A stretch of DNA of 64,000 nt from Romanomermis culicivorax (GCA_963922205.1 CAWUHX010000043.1:1054001-1118000); one strand, 5' to 3'; shown: positions 12,895 through 25,516, counted from the stretch's first letter. Notes: generated by a model from the sequence alone, not told the origin. Translations and numbers: made by a program.

Positions 12895-14015
12895 GTGATT
12901 TCTAAGGTTTCAGTATCGGAGTCGATTAAGCCAACCAAGAGAAGTAAGGACAAAGTGGTCACTTTGGAGTACTTGAGTTCTGTTTCGAGAGACTACTGTG
13001 ATGTCCACAAAAAGTTTCCAGTAGTAAAAGGAAAGATAGATTTTTTGACACTGGAGGTGATCAAATTTTTTGCACAAGACATGCCGGATGACGATAGGAA
13101 CCAAATCATCTGGGCAATGGTTAACAATGGAGTAGAGGAGCTTTACGAGATCTATGGGGATCACTTTGAGGTTCAATGTGGTTTCTTATATGATCACATA
13201 AACGTTCCTGAACCCATTTGGGAATACATCTGGATCAAGATGATGCCCATCTGGTTTCACAATTTTGATGCAGAAACGGTGATGGCAGCCGTGACATACC
13301 TATGTACCATGGTTTTGCTAAAATAAGAGCAGCAGCAGTTGGGCCTGAGACACACTGGTGCAGTTGATGCAGGGGCCAAATCATTTGTTACAGAAAGGTA
13401 CTACGCCATCTACTTGCAGGGAGAGGGTACTACTCCATTCAGGCAAGCTTATGCCAACTGAATGCAGGTACGCCAGCGAACCGCAATGGACATGGCTGCA
13501 AAAGAGGAGGTTGTTGGAAGTCGTTCAGAGGTTATTTGGAAAGTTTCAGAAAGCTGAAGAGGATGAAGGGCAACTATTCAAAATACCAATTTTGACAGAA
13601 CATCAACCTAGGGATACGTCCAGGAGTAGGAGCCAGCACTCGGGACATTGGTCGCATTCACAGCCTAGGCAACAACCTGGAGTATCCAAGTTACCATTCA
13701 CAAACCCGCAAAGTCAAGGTAGGTCCAGCGCCTCCGCTTCTGGAGCATCTTCTGTAAGTTCGGCTCAGGGCCAGTACCAGATAGGAACTGGAGGGGGATA
13801 CAGCCGAGGCTGGGGTCAGGGATGGGTTCAAGGCCAGGCCTTGAAGATGGTTAATGGGCAGCTGTTTAGAAAGGCTAAGGGTAGGGCCCCTCATGGGACT
13901 GCACCTTGAGGAGTTTTTGGGGGATTCCTCAGGGCTGGCCAAACTGGGGATGGTCCCTATCCTCGTGGTGGCAGCTTTCAGTATGGCAGTTATGGAGGCG
14001 GCAGGCAATTTATCT
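12895..14015 (+). pseudogene. Broken gag-like retroelement gene
   Basis: An open frame of about 143 codons (12895-13326) with normal codon composition stops at TAA, and the coding-like text then continues to about 13460. More coding-like text follows to about 14010 in shifting frames, ending in a Gly/Arg/Tyr-rich tail (PRGGSFQYGSYGGGRQF) like a nucleic-acid-binding gag tail. No protease or polymerase follows; the DNA turns AT-rich at 14010. The position behind an LTR-like fragment supports gag. The first segment has no motif I can name, so a host-derived gene is possible. At least one stop and frame changes argue that it is dead. Confidence 0.4.
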
Positions 14016-14691
14016 TTTTTTGACCAAAAAATTGTTATTTCGTACAAAATTCTATTTCACAAAAACACAAATAAAACACAAATTACAAAAAAAATTTTAT
14101 TATCTTGTCATACTGTTGCTTTAAAAATTTTTAATTTTTTCGCATTTTTCCGTTGCTCAAAATTGGCCCAGCTAAATATATCACTTCTCCATCCATCTTT
14201 TTGGGCATGTATTCTGTATTTTTTGTATTTTTTTGTATATTTTTTCTACTGTATTTTTTTGTATTTTTTGTATTTTTTTTGTATTTTGTATTTTTTTGTC
14301 GGATTCTATTTGATTTAAGGGACTGAAAAAGATGAAGACGTGAAATATTTTTCTGGTCATTGTAAAATTATTTCATAATCAGGTAAATTGAAAGTGTATA
14401 TATGCAAAAAAAAAGCTTTTTGCTGTTTAGACTAGTATTGGACGGGGCAAGGTGATGAGGGGCTGACTATAGAAGAATAACCCAACCCCTACACTAGAAA
14501 AACAAGTACATGAGAGAACAGGAATGGTGGTGCTGCGGATATAGGCACAGATCGCATCACCAAGTACAGGCTGAACTACGTTTGAGACTGTCCTGGTAGC
14601 CTGAAAAGGAGTGAGCTTAACATCAACTTGCTTGGAATCATTCAGCAAAGAGTTTTCGTATGTTAGGCCAACAAGTGCCTTTTCCTACTTT
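14015..14691. other. Intergenic, no gene seen
   Basis: An AT-rich part with a TTTTTTGTATTTTTTGTATTT repeat at 14210-14300 is followed by unremarkable sequence up to the solo LTR at 14692. Confidence 0.6.
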
Positions 14692-15267
14692 TGTTGTATT
14701 TGATAATGGGACGGGTGCTGACGGGGCGCAGGCAGGATTGGGATTCTGAGGTTCGTCTTTAATGTACGTGTTTCCCACACCCACGTTTACCTGATTATCT
14801 TAACCTAATTACTTGTACTTAAACCCCAACACTAGTTATCCCACCAATAAAGGAAAAGTCTAGGTTCCTTAGTTGTCTCCCATATTACGTAAAGTCGAAA
14901 GGCGAAAGTGTTCTACCTCTATATTTTACGCAATAAACAAACGAAAAACTTATGTACACAACGGAAAAACGGGCGAGCAAAATAAAATGATCAACTCCCA
15001 CGCACTGGGACGAGAAAGAAGGAAGGTTGCGTGGTGGGAGGCGATGAGTGGCGAGAATAGTAGTGGCCCGCGAGGTGCACAACTAGTATAACAAGTATAT
15101 AATAAAAACGAACAATAATAATAATTGAGAGACCAGCGCACGGGTACGGACGTGGGCTACAGTAAGACGGTTGCTAGTGGTCCACGTTGCTCTCTCCACT
15201 TGCCACCTGCGAGCCTCATACAGGCTTTGACAAAACATCAAAAATCGGCCGAAAACACACTACAACA
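14692..15267 (-). mobile_element. Solo LTR, family shared with 29077-29626
   Basis: The segment has the inverted ends TGTTGTA/TACAACA and is flanked by the 4-base direct repeat CTTT (14688-14691 and 15268-15271), as expected for an LTR-retroelement insertion. Its reverse complement matches 29077-29626 along its length, including GACAATTAAGGAAAC-like, AAGTACAAGTAATTA and GGGAAACACGTACATTAA words. No internal retroelement sequence is attached, so it is a solo LTR left by recombination. Confidence 0.8.
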
Positions 15268-15652
15268 CTTTATTTGCGTATTGATTTTGATACCTAACAA
15301 TTTCATTTTCCTGTGAAGAAATAAAGCTTAAAATAATATTTGTGAAAAATTTTAAAGTCCGAAATATTACATGGAGTTTTTTTTGAAACTCACTAGAGAA
15401 AAGAGAATTCAGTTAGAAAATTCGCCTTCTGCATTCTGAAAAGCTTACTAAGCTAGTTTCGCCAGTAAAAGGTGCATCCAACATATCAAACTTCAACTTT
15501 GCGAGGAAAAATCTCTAGCAAGGTAACCAACATTTTGCTTTTTCTCAGCCTATTTTAGAAAACCAAAAATCCAATTTCTTGTTCTATCACTGCGCTTTTC
15601 AAGCTATTATTTAGCATGAAGATTTCTCTTCATTATGCTACACGTTCCAAAA

Positions 15653-16078
15653 TTAAAATTTTTTGGTGTGATGAGAGTTCATGAATTTTAATGTTGTATC
15701 GTTGGTTTCTCCATTCCATGGAAAATATGAATTTTTATTGCCCAATTTTCCATTTTTCACCCAAACCAATAATCCAACTACACAATAACCAAGTGGTGAA
15801 GATTTAATTTTGCAGGATTGGTTTCCTGTATCCAATGTTCTATAATAGATGTGTTGCCTGCGACAATTCTTCATTATTTGGATCATTCTATTGGCGTACA
15901 TATTTCCAGGAGAAGTAAGATTTGTATTCCCAGATCTTCTTGTCACTTTGGAAATTTTGGCCACTATTAGATTTATCTTACCCTCGTTTATAAAAACTGC
16001 TGAAGGCTTCCGGAATCTTTCTCGAGAGTAGCATAGTAAGTCAAATTGAGCAACTGAAAGTTTTGAATTTTCTCTCAA
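15653..16078 (-). other. Conserved block with open frame, function unknown
   Basis: A 141-codon open frame on the minus strand covers a block that has a diverged relative at about 27610-27960. The relative does not keep the frame along its length, so the conservation may be non-coding. No motif is recognised. Confidence 0.25.
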
Positions 16079-16219
16079 ATTGTCGACTAAAATATAAACT
16101 CACTTCAAAACTAGAATAGAACATTTTTTCCTTGAATAGGTTTTTACACGACTTATTTGTTTAAATCTTATCCTGTAAATTGAGAAATATATAAATGTCG
16201 TCGATGAGTACATTTTTTA

Positions 16220-17490
16220 TATTTTCCATACTATACTGTAATTTACTGTAGTATACTCTATTGGAGTATACCATACTATACAATAGTATACTAACTATAC
16301 TATACTTAGGATACAGGACTATAGTATTCTATACTATACTGAACCAATGATGCTATACTACGTTATTGCATACTGACCATGCAAAACTATATTATACAGT
16401 ACTAAATCACACCATACTATACTTTGCATACTATACTATACTAAACTTTACTTTAGTTTACTATATTATACTATACTATACTATACATTACTATACTATA
16501 CTCTACTTTGCTATACTATACTATACTTTACTAGTATACTATACTGTACTATACAACACTAAACAAACCATTCCAAACTATACTGAACCATACCTTGCTA
16601 TACTATATTATGCTATACTGAACAAACAATGTTATACTATACTATACTAAAGCAACCACGCTGTACTATAGTATACTAACCGAACCATGCACAACTATAC
16701 AGTACTAAACCACATGATACTATAGTATGCTATGCTATACAAAACCTTACCTTACTATACAATTTTATATTATAGTATGCTATACTACACTATACTATAC
16801 TGTACTTCACAATATCATCCTATGCTACAGCATACTATACTATACTATACTGTACTATGCTATATCATGCTATACTATACTGTATTATACAACATCATGC
16901 TATACTATACTATGCTCTTCTATATTGTACTTTACTATACTATAAAATACCATATGGAAGTATAGTATGCCATAGAATATAAGTATAGTATACCTTAGAC
17001 TATTGTACTATACCATGCTGTACTATACTAAACAAACAACTCTATATTATACATTACTAACCACACTATACTACTCTATGCTGTGCTATACTCTACTTTA
17101 CTATACTATATTATACTACAGTATGGTATACTATCATACACATTTTTATACTGTACTGTACTACCATTTACTATGCTATACTATACTATACTATCCTATA
17201 CTATACTATACTACTCTGTATTATATTATACTATGCTATATAGAAGTATGGTTCACTACAAAATAATGTACTATACCATGCCATACCATACTATACTATT
17301 CTACACTGTACTATACTATAGCATATGGAAATATAGTATACTCTAGAATATTATACTATACCATGCCATACCATACTATACTATTCTATACTGTACTATA
17401 CTATAGCATATGGAAATATAGTATACTCTAGAATATTATATTACACCATGCTATACTATACTATGCCATAGTATGCAATACTATAGTCAA
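16220..17490. repeat. TATAC pentamer satellite
   Basis: About 1.27 kb made of TATAC/CTATA pentamers (ACTATACTATACTATAC) with drift such as CATAC, TGTAC and TTTAC. A short remnant of the same type (GTATGCTATAC, GACTATACTGTAGCATAC) lies at 18030-18075, next to the hAT-like insertion. ORFs rich in Tyr, Leu and Ile here arise from the pentamer. Confidence 0.95.
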
Positions 17491-18073
17491 TTTTTTGGAA
17501 TGCTTGTAACCGAAAAAAAGATGAAATGAACTATGCATTGCTTGTTTAATTACTGCCTGTGTGCATTGTATTACAGGAAATACCACATTATTTGAAGTTT
17601 TTGACAGAATTAAAGGCTATATGTTAGAAAAAAATTGCTTGAAAAGAAAAAGATTTAAAAAAGGAGAAAAAGATTTTTGCACATGGTTCTTATTCAACAA
17701 AAAAAATTTGGAGCCAAGATCATGATACAATTGGTGTGCTTTGGAAAGTTGAAATCTCAAAATCCGGCGCATCGCGCCATAGCGCTGGTCATTCACTTAG
17801 CTTTTTTCTCGCAGAGCGAATATTTTTTTATCTGTGCAAATTTTTTTTGAACATTTCTCGCATCAGACACGAGTTATGTTTAAAAGAGTTATTGAGTTAA
17901 TTTGAGAGTACACCTGCCGGTAAATCGAATACTAACATACAGTAAACAACAATATTATCTCGGCACGAAATTCTGCAAGCATACTTACTTTCATCATTCT
18001 TGCATTACAAGCATTTGGAAGAGATATAGTATGCTATACAATATTATAATAGACTATACTGTAGCATACAGCA
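17490..18073. other. Intergenic, no gene seen
   Basis: Unremarkable AT-rich DNA with one GGCGCATCGCGCCA inverted motif near 17766 that also occurs, with changes, in miniature elements elsewhere in the window (GGCGCTTCGCGCCATG near 52830 and 57465). Confidence 0.5.
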
Positions 18074-18561
18074 TAGGGATGCAATGGGTCCGACTTTTTC
18101 GAAATAACGCGTCCGGGTCGAGGTCTGGCTATTTCAACCATAACAGGTCCGGGTCTGGGTCCAGTTCTGAGAGATTCAAAATAATGGGTCTGGGTCTGGG
18201 TCTACAATGTTATTTTATATACATACATTGTATTAAAAGTATGCTTGCTCATATTCTATTTTGATTTATCAATGTTTGTAAGATTGAAAAGAGAATTGGT
18301 TGAGAAATTGTTGTTCGTAAAGTATAATCTGATTGAAAGTAGATTTTACTTGAAAAAGAATTGACTGTATTCAAGTTGAAATAAAACGTCGACACTTATA
18401 TTCATTGTATTTTAACAGTTGGTTCTCAGACCCGCTACCCGTTATTTTTCAATTGTTAAAATTCCAGGTCCAGGTATTTAAAATTACTAATATGCGGTCC
18501 GGGGTACGGGTCCAAATAAAATACCGAGTAATAACGGGTCCCGGTATCCATTGCATCCCTA
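18074..18561. mobile_element. hAT-like miniature element upstream of peptide gene 1
   Basis: Perfect terminal inverted repeats TAGGGATGCAATGG / CCATTGCATCCCTA are flanked by a perfect 8-base direct repeat ATACAGCA (18066-18073 and 18562-18569), the hAT superfamily signature. At 488 bases it has no room for a transposase. The interior has repeated GGGTCTGGGTC and GGTCCGG motifs near both ends, possibly subterminal binding repeats. It ends about 100 bases before the start codon of the peptide gene at 18665. Confidence 0.85.
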
Positions 18562-18631
18562 ATACAGCATAATATAATATGTTCTTCTGATACTATATTT
18601 TTGTAGTGTTCATTTCGGGTATTGAATTGTA

Positions 18632-18664
18632 TCTATTTTTCATTCAGTAAACAATCCAATCGAT
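18632..18664 (+). promoter_or_regulatory. Conserved 3' splice-like site just upstream of peptide gene 1 start codon
   Basis: TTTTTCATTCAG followed by TAAACAATCC precedes the ATG. Peptide gene 2 has TTTTTCATCATTTAG followed by TAAACAAT in the same place. A pyrimidine stretch ending in CAG or TAG right before a shared 5' leader suggests either a 5'UTR intron or a spliced-leader acceptor. No leader sequence can be seen here. Confidence 0.45.
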
Positions 18665-18933
18665 ATGAAGGTACAACTGCTATTGATTATTTTATTGATC
18701 ATGATTGTTCGATCTAAGCCTAGTGATCCATGTAAGGAAATATCTATATAAATTATGTTGTGTACCTAAATTAATCGACATTTCTGCATAATGTGATGAT
18801 TTAAGGTGACAAAGAGCTAAGACAATGTGTTGGATGTAAAATGTTTCATTGTGAAAATGCAAAGATAAAAAAGTTTTGCAAAGAGCGTGATGCGTGCCGT
18901 GCCAAGCACGGAATGCCCAGACGGAGAACATGA
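18665..18933 (+). CDS. Secreted cysteine-rich peptide, gene 1 (two exons)
   Basis: Exon 1 is 18665-18731 and exon 2 is 18806-18933. The GT-AG intron of 74 bases splits a Cys codon in phase 1. The product is 64 residues. An N-terminal hydrophobic signal peptide (QLLLIILLIMIV, residues 4-15) is followed by a short basic mature peptide with six cysteines at about residues 23, 30, 33, 38, 47 and 53 and the tail RAKHGMPRRRT. Spacing C-X6-C-X2-C-X4-C-X8-C-X5-C matches no family I can name. Small size, export signal and even cysteine number suggest a disulfide-bonded secreted effector, hormone or antimicrobial; which of these is unknown. A polyadenylation signal AATAAA is at 19054-19059. Gene 2 at 30143 has the same intron position and phase. 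Neither exon is long enough to stand out as an ORF. Confidence 0.7.
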
Positions 18934-19053
18934 TTCGCAGTGCGCCCCCAAATAATCCTAAAAAGTTTGAATTAAACTTCAACAATACATGATCTATATA
19001 GTAGAAAATTTATATAATCATAAATATTGTGCTGCTCTATGACTTTTTTTCGA

Positions 19054-19059
19054 AATAAA
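19054..19059 (+). terminator. Polyadenylation signal of peptide gene 1
   Basis: AATAAA about 120 bases after the TGA, in a 3' region that is alignable with the 3' region of gene 2 (AATAAAATATTGCAAAATTATTC versus AATAAAATATTTGAAAATTATTC, first 20 bases nearly identical). Confidence 0.65.
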
Positions 19060-19109
19060 ATATTGCAAAATTATTCATCGACCAGACACAGGGGCTTGTG
19101 ATACTCACT

Positions 19110-20095
19110 CTCTTTAATCATATGTAATGTTATAAAATATGCTATGCTATAACACATAAACAATTGTGATATATCCCACATTGAAACATGTACCATGCTA
19201 GATTGTATCTTCTGTTATAACATATCCTCTGTTGAAACATATTTTATTTTGTAACATATGTCATGTTATAGGACATAGAATGTTAGAACATATACCACAT
19301 TATAACATATGTCCTGTTATATTGTTTTCAATTTTATAACATACACTATGTTGAAGAATGTCCCATGCCATAACATTTCCTATGTTATAACACATCCCAC
19401 ATTATAATATATCCCATGTTTTACATATCTCATGTTACAACAAGCATATTCCACGTTATAACATATCCCATTCCGTAACATATGCAGCGTTATAACACAT
19501 CTCACATTATATAGTATTCCAAGTCGTAAAATATCCCATATTATACAACTTATCTAATGTTATAACAAACTCTATGTTGAAACATACTCAATCTTATAAT
19601 GTATCCTATGTTATAACATATCTTCCATTATAACATATGTTATACTACATGTTGAAACATATACGAGGTTATTATATATATCATATTATAACATACTCAG
19701 TGTTATAATATGATTCTAAATATCCCATCTTATAACATATGCCACATTATAGCATGTCCCACTTTATAACATATCGTATATTATAATGTGGCCCATGTTA
19801 TAACATACCAAGTATTATAATATTACAGCATACTGCACATTATAACATATCCTATTCTATAACATACCTCATTTTGTAGGATATCTAGTGTTACAACATG
19901 CTTCATGTTATAGAATATCCCAAGTAATATATCTCATTTCATAATATATTGAATGCTTTTACATATCCCATGATGTGACCTATACCCAGTTATGGCATAT
20001 CCCATGTTATAATATATTCTGCATTATTATGTATTCCATATTATAAGATGTCCTATCTAATGACATGTCATGTGTTACAACAAATCTAATGTTCA
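19110..20095. repeat. TTATAACATATCCCATG minisatellite, copy 1
   Basis: About 1 kb of degenerate 17-20 base units such as ATAACATATCCCATGTT. The same satellite follows peptide gene 2 at 30.6-32.6 kb. No gene is visible. Confidence 0.9.
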
Positions 20096-20585
20096 ACTTG
20101 TAGTAATATCTTTATCTATTACCGTTTACCTATGTTATACCATAAGACTTGTTTTTAACAAACAAATATATGCTATATTTGGAAATTTCAAGACATTTGT
20201 AAAAAATATTTGTAAATTTACGAAATTTTCAGCAAAGTTTCAAAATTTTTTGGAAATTGGTAAAAAAACAGAAAGCTTGTTAAACTTTCTGAAAATTTAT
20301 AAAACTTACTGCAGATGTTATGCAAATGTGTGAAAAACATTCTAAGACTTGCAAATTTTTCGAAAATTTGTGAAAAATATTTTTTCTGCAGCTTTCAGAA
20401 AACTTTTGGAAAACGATACGAGATTTGTAAATTTCTTTTTTGAAAATTCCTAATTTGATTTGCAAATTTGTGAGAAATTTTTTGCCCGGAAAATTCCCAG
20501 AGATTTTCTGAAAACTTATAAAAATCATCCTCCAGTTTGTAAATTCTTCAAAAATTTGTAATGAATTTTTTTTAAAATATTGCTG
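20095..20585. repeat. AAATTTG/GAAAATTTG-rich spacer
   Basis: Degenerate repeat of words such as GAAAATTTGTAAA between the two satellites. It has a counterpart at about 32640-32990 in the other duplicated block (both begin with a CCATTTACCTATGTTATA-like sequence or close variant). Confidence 0.6.
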
Positions 20586-23500
20586 GCCCATGAAAAAAGA
20601 TGACTCCGCCTCCTCAAACAACAGCCTTTGGAGTAGACTTCTGAGGTCAATGCACACAGGACAAAATTGAGATGGGCGGCACATGAAATTCTGACTCCGC
20701 CTCCTGTATTTATACACAGTGAAGAAGATCCTTTGAAGTAATATTTCAAGGTTAATGCTTGCTACTCAGAAGCAGCATTGTTGGCACATGAAAAGATGAC
20801 TCCGCCTCCTTAAACAACAGCCTTTGGAGTAGACTTCTGAGGTCAATGCACACAGCACAAAATTGAGATGGGCGGCACATGAAATTATGACTCCGCCTCC
20901 TATATTTATACACAGTGAAGAAGATCCTTTGAAGTAAGTTTCCAAGGTTAATGCTGGCTACTCAAAAGTACCATTGTTGGCACATGAAAAGAGGACTCTG
21001 CCTCCTATATTTATACACAGTGAAGAATATCCTTTGAAGTAAGTTTCCAAGGTTAATGCTGGCTACTCAAAAGTACCATTGTTGGCACATGAAAAGAGGA
21101 CTCTGCCTCCTATATTTATACACAGTGAAGAAGATCCTTTGAAGTAAGTTTCCAAGGTTAATGCTGGCTACTCAAAAGTATCATTGTTGGCACATGAAAA
21201 GAGGACTCCGCCTCCTTGAATAACAGCCTTTGGAGTAGACTTCTGAGGTCAATGCACACAGGACAAAATTGAGATGGGGGGCACATGAAATTATGACTCC
21301 GCCTCCTGTATTTATACACAGTGAAGAAGATCCTTTGAAGTAATATTTCAAGGTTAATGCTTGCTACTCAGAAGCAGCATTGTTGGCACATGAAAAGATG
21401 ACTCCGCCTCCTTAAACAACAGCCTTTGGAGTAGACTTCTGAGGTCAATGCACACAGCACAAAATTGAGATGGGCGGCACATGAAATTATGACTCCGCCT
21501 CCTATATTTATACACAGTGAAGAAGATCCTTTGAAGTAAGTTTCCAAGGTTAATGCTGGCTACTCAAAAGTACCATTGTTGGCACATGAAAAGAGGACTC
21601 TGCCTCCTATATTTATACACAGTGAAGAATATCCTTTGAAGTAAGTTTCCAAGGTTAATGCTGGCTACTCAAAAGTATCATTGTTGGCACATGAAAAGAG
21701 GACTCCGCCTCCTTGAATAACAGCCTTTGGAGTAGACTTCTGAGGTCAATGCACACAGCACAAAATTGAGATGGGCGGCACATGAAATTATGACTCCGCC
21801 TCCTATATTTATACACAGTGAAGAAGATCCTTTGAAGTAAGTTTCCAAGGTTAATGCTGGCTACTCGAAAGTACCATTGTTGGCACATGAAAAGAGGACT
21901 CTGCCTCCTATATTTATACACAGTGAAGAATATCCTTTGAAGTAAGTTTCCAAGGTTAATGCTGGCTACTCAAAAGTACCATTGTTGGCACATGAAAAGA
22001 GGACTCTGCCTCCTATATTTATACACAGTGAAGAAGATCCTTTGAAGTAAGTTTCCAAGGTTAATGCTGGCTACTCAAAAGTACCATTGTTGGCACATGA
22101 AAAGAGGACTCTGCCTCCTATATTTATACACAGTGAAGAAGATCCTTTGAAGTAAGTTTCCAAGGTTAATGCTGGCTACTCAAAAGTACCATTGTTGGCA
22201 CATGAAAAGAGGACTCTGCCTCCTATATTTATACACAGTGAAGAAGATCCTTTGAAGTAAGTTTCCAAGGTTAATGCTGGCTACTCAAAAGTATCATTGT
22301 TGGCACAAGAAAAGAGGACTCTGCCTCCTTGAATAACAGCCTTTGGAGTAGACTTCTGAGGTCAATGCACACAGGACAAAATTGAGATGGGTGGCACATG
22401 AAAATATGACTCCGCCTCCTATATTTATACACAGTGAAGAAGATCCTTTGAAGTAAGTTTCCAAGGTTAATGCTGGCTACTCAAAAGTATCATTGTTGGC
22501 ACATGAAAAGAGGACTCCGCCTCCTTGAATAACAGCCTTTGGAGTAGACTTCTGAGGTCAATGCACACAGCACAAAATTGAGATGGGCGGCACATGAAAT
22601 TATGACTCCGCCTCCTATATTTATACACAGTGAAGAAGATCCTTTGAAGTAAGTTTCCAAGGTTAATGCTGGCTACTCGAAAGTACCATTGTTGGCACAT
22701 GAAAAGAGGACTCTGCCTCCTATATTTATACACAGTGAAGAATATCCTTTGAAGTAAGTTTCCAAGGTTAATGCTGGCTACTCAAAAGTACCATTGTTGG
22801 CACATGAAAAGAGGACTCTGCCTCCTATATTTATACACAGTGAAGAATATCCTTTGAAGTAAGTTTCCAAGGTTAATGCTGGCTACTCAAAAGTATCATT
22901 GTTGGCACATGAAAAGAGGACTCCGCCTCCTTGAATAACAGCCTTTGGAGTAGACTTCTGAGGTCAATGCACACAGCACAAAATTGAGATGGGCGGCACA
23001 TGAAATTATGACTCCGCCTCCTATATTTATACACAGTGAAGAAGATCCTTTGAAGTAAGTTTCCAAGGTTAATGCTGGCTACTCGAAAGTACCATTGTTG
23101 GCACATGAAAAGAGGACTCTGCCTCCTATATTTATACACAGTGAAGAATATCCTTTGAAGTAAGTTTCCAAGGTTAATGCTGGCTACTCAAAAGTACCAT
23201 TGTTGGCACATGAAAAGAGGACTCTGCCTCCTATATTTATACACAGTGAAGAAGATCCTTTGAAGTAAGTTTCCAAGGTTAATGCTGGCTACTCAAAAGT
23301 ACCATTGTTGGCACATGAAAAGAGGACTCTGCCTCCTATATTTATACACAGTGAAGAAGATCCTTTGAAGTAAGTTTCCAAGGTTAATGCTGGCTACTCA
23401 AAAGTATCATTGTTGGCACAAGAAAAGAGGACTCTGCCTCCTTGAATAACAGCCTTTGGAGTAGACTTCTGAGGTCAATGCACACAGGACAAAATTGAGA

Positions 23501-24445
23501 TGGGTGGCACATGAAAATATGACTCCGCCTCCTATATTTATACACAGTGAAGAAGATCCTTTGAAGTAAGTTTCCAAGGTTAATGCTGGCTACTCAAAAG
23601 TATCATTGTTGGCACATGAAAAGAGGACTCCGCCTCCTTGAATAACAGCCTTTGGAGTAGACTTCTGAGGTCAATGCACACAGCACAAAATTGAGATGGG
23701 CGGCACATGAAATTATGACTCCGCCTCCTATATTTATACACAGTGAAGAAGATCCTTTGAAGTAAGTTTCCAAGGTTAATGCTGGCTACTCGAAAGTACC
23801 ATTGTTGGCACATGAAAAGAGGACTCTGCCTCCTATATTTATACACAGTGAAGAATATCCTTTGAAGTAAGTTTCCAAGGTTAATGCTGGCTACTCAAAA
23901 GTACCATTGTTGGCACATGAAAAGAGGACTCTGCCTCCTATATTTATACACAGTGAAGAAGATCCTTTGAAGTAAGTTTCCAAGGTTAATGCTGGCTACT
24001 CAAAAGTACCATTGTTGGCACATGAAAAGAGGACTCTGCCTCCTATATTTATACACAGTGAAGAAGATCCTTTGAAGTAAGTTTCCAAGGTTAATGCTGG
24101 CTACTCAAAAGTATCATTGTTGGCACAAGAAAAGAGGACTCTGCCTCCTTGAATAACAGCCTTTGGAGTAGACTTCTGAGGTCAATGCACACAGGACAAA
24201 ATTGAGATGGGTGGCACATGAAAATATGACTCCGCCTCCTATATTTATACACAGTGAAGAAGATCCTTTGAAGTAAGTTTCCAAGGTTAATGCTGGCTAC
24301 TCAAAAGTATCATTGTTGGCACATGAAAAGAGGACTCCGCCTCCTTGAATAACAGCCTTTGGAGTAGACTTCTGAGGTCAATGCACACAGGACAAAATTG
24401 AGATGGGGGGCACATGAAATTATGACTCCACCTCCTATACTTATA
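20585..24445. repeat. Satellite of two unit types (105 and 91 bases) in higher-order arrays
   Basis: Unit A (105 bases) contains CTCCTATATTTATACACAGTG, and unit B (91 bases) contains CTTTGGAGTAGACTTCTGAGG, each followed by GGCACATGAAA. The units alternate in larger blocks that are repeated nearly perfectly. Equivalent positions recur at 22873, 23580 and 24287, that is every 707 bases (5A + 2B), and other spacings are 406 (3A + B) and 812 (6A + 2B). The array ends in diverged units at 24445-24545. Repeated 88-residue ORFs on the minus strand are by-products. The words are related to the 77-base satellite at 33.2-34.8 kb. Confidence 0.95.
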
Positions 24446-24579
24446 CACACTAAAAAAGATCGTCTTGCTGAAGGAAATTGACATCAGAAGCACATGAAAT
24501 TTGGACTCAGCCTCTGATGCTTACGCATACTGAACAACACCCTTTCAACAAAAGTTAAAATTTCACCAAATGAGTTTTT

Positions 24580-25450
24580 TTAATTAAGACCAAAGACAAA
24601 AAAAAATTGCAAATGGCTATGCCCAGCAGTTATCAATGTATCCAAGTGGCAAACACCATCCCAATTAACATCATCATGAGCAGGATCAGCTGAATCATGG
24701 TGCCCAATGCAGCGGCCTTCATTGGCACCACCACATTTTGTCCGTGGGGTGTTAAGCTGGCTTAGATATGAAACATGATTGTCACGCTTGGCAGGTGATG
24801 TAAAAGTGAACTTTGGGTTTGATACAAAGGAAGTTGCAACAGCTCTTTGACCACAGGCTAACAAAATACCAACGCACGAGAATTATCCTACTGGACTCAC
24901 GGATTCCTGCACATTGACATGTACCTCAGAAGCTCCTACCCCGGTCTCCAATCCTATCCTTATTGAACTTCCGCTATGCTCACAAAACAATACAATTACC
25001 ATGTTGAGCCTGTATTGGTTTGATAAGGCCACCACATCAATACCATATAAAATATGTATAAGAAGACGATAAGGCGATGCATTAAAAATAACCAAACACT
25101 AAAAATGAAAATACACAAAAAATATGTCGAACAGTGGCACAATAAATCTATGTAAATTTATCTTTTCATTCTTGCTACTTTTCGCTGCCTCCACCACATG
25201 CACTCCAATCATATAAAATTTGTATGATTATGGCACGTATACCCTGGCTACCTGGATGCAGTTCTTGGGAGTTCCTAACTATTCCTACCCCTGAGACTAA
25301 CCTGGCGAGATTAGACATGGAGAAAGATGGAGAAGTACATAGACAAAGACAGTTGTAGAACGCAAATATTATTATTGAAGAACAAACACAAATACAGGTT
25401 AAAAAATACAAAAGTACCACGAACTGCTAAATACCAAGGTTTGCACTAAG
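24580..25450. other. Probable decayed retroelement 3' region
   Basis: Lies downstream of the RNase H remnant on the minus strand. It has several short open frames with no motif I recognise. Integrase HHCC and DDE motifs were looked for and not seen. Confidence 0.35.
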
Positions 25451-25516
25451 AGTCCCAGAACCCTGGGCAAGTCCTACACCACCTCTCCAAAGAATAAGAG
25501 AGAATTGTAACACAAA

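Larger units (their letters stand above)
15350..24545. repeat. Ancient segmental duplication, copy 1 (peptide gene plus satellites)
   Basis: Shares gene, order and neighbouring repeats with 27.45-34.9 kb. A conserved non-coding block (about 15590-15990 versus 27640-27960) contains GATGAGAGTTCATGAATTTTAATGT and TTGGCGTACAT. Then come a cysteine-rich peptide gene, a TTATAACATAT minisatellite, an AAATTTG-rich stretch, and a satellite built on GACTCCNCCTCCTAT and TTATACA words. The copies have diverged strongly and gained different insertions. Confidence 0.65.

Noticed and set aside
16366-17346. Tyr/Leu-rich ORFs
   Set aside because: Translation of the TATAC pentamer.
21655-23846. Four identical 88-residue minus-strand ORFs
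   Set aside because: They follow the satellite period exactly and contain no start context, splice logic or motif.
20585-24445. CRISPR-like regular repeats
   Set aside because: Units are 91-105 bases with no constant short repeat plus unique spacer; the context is a eukaryotic satellite.
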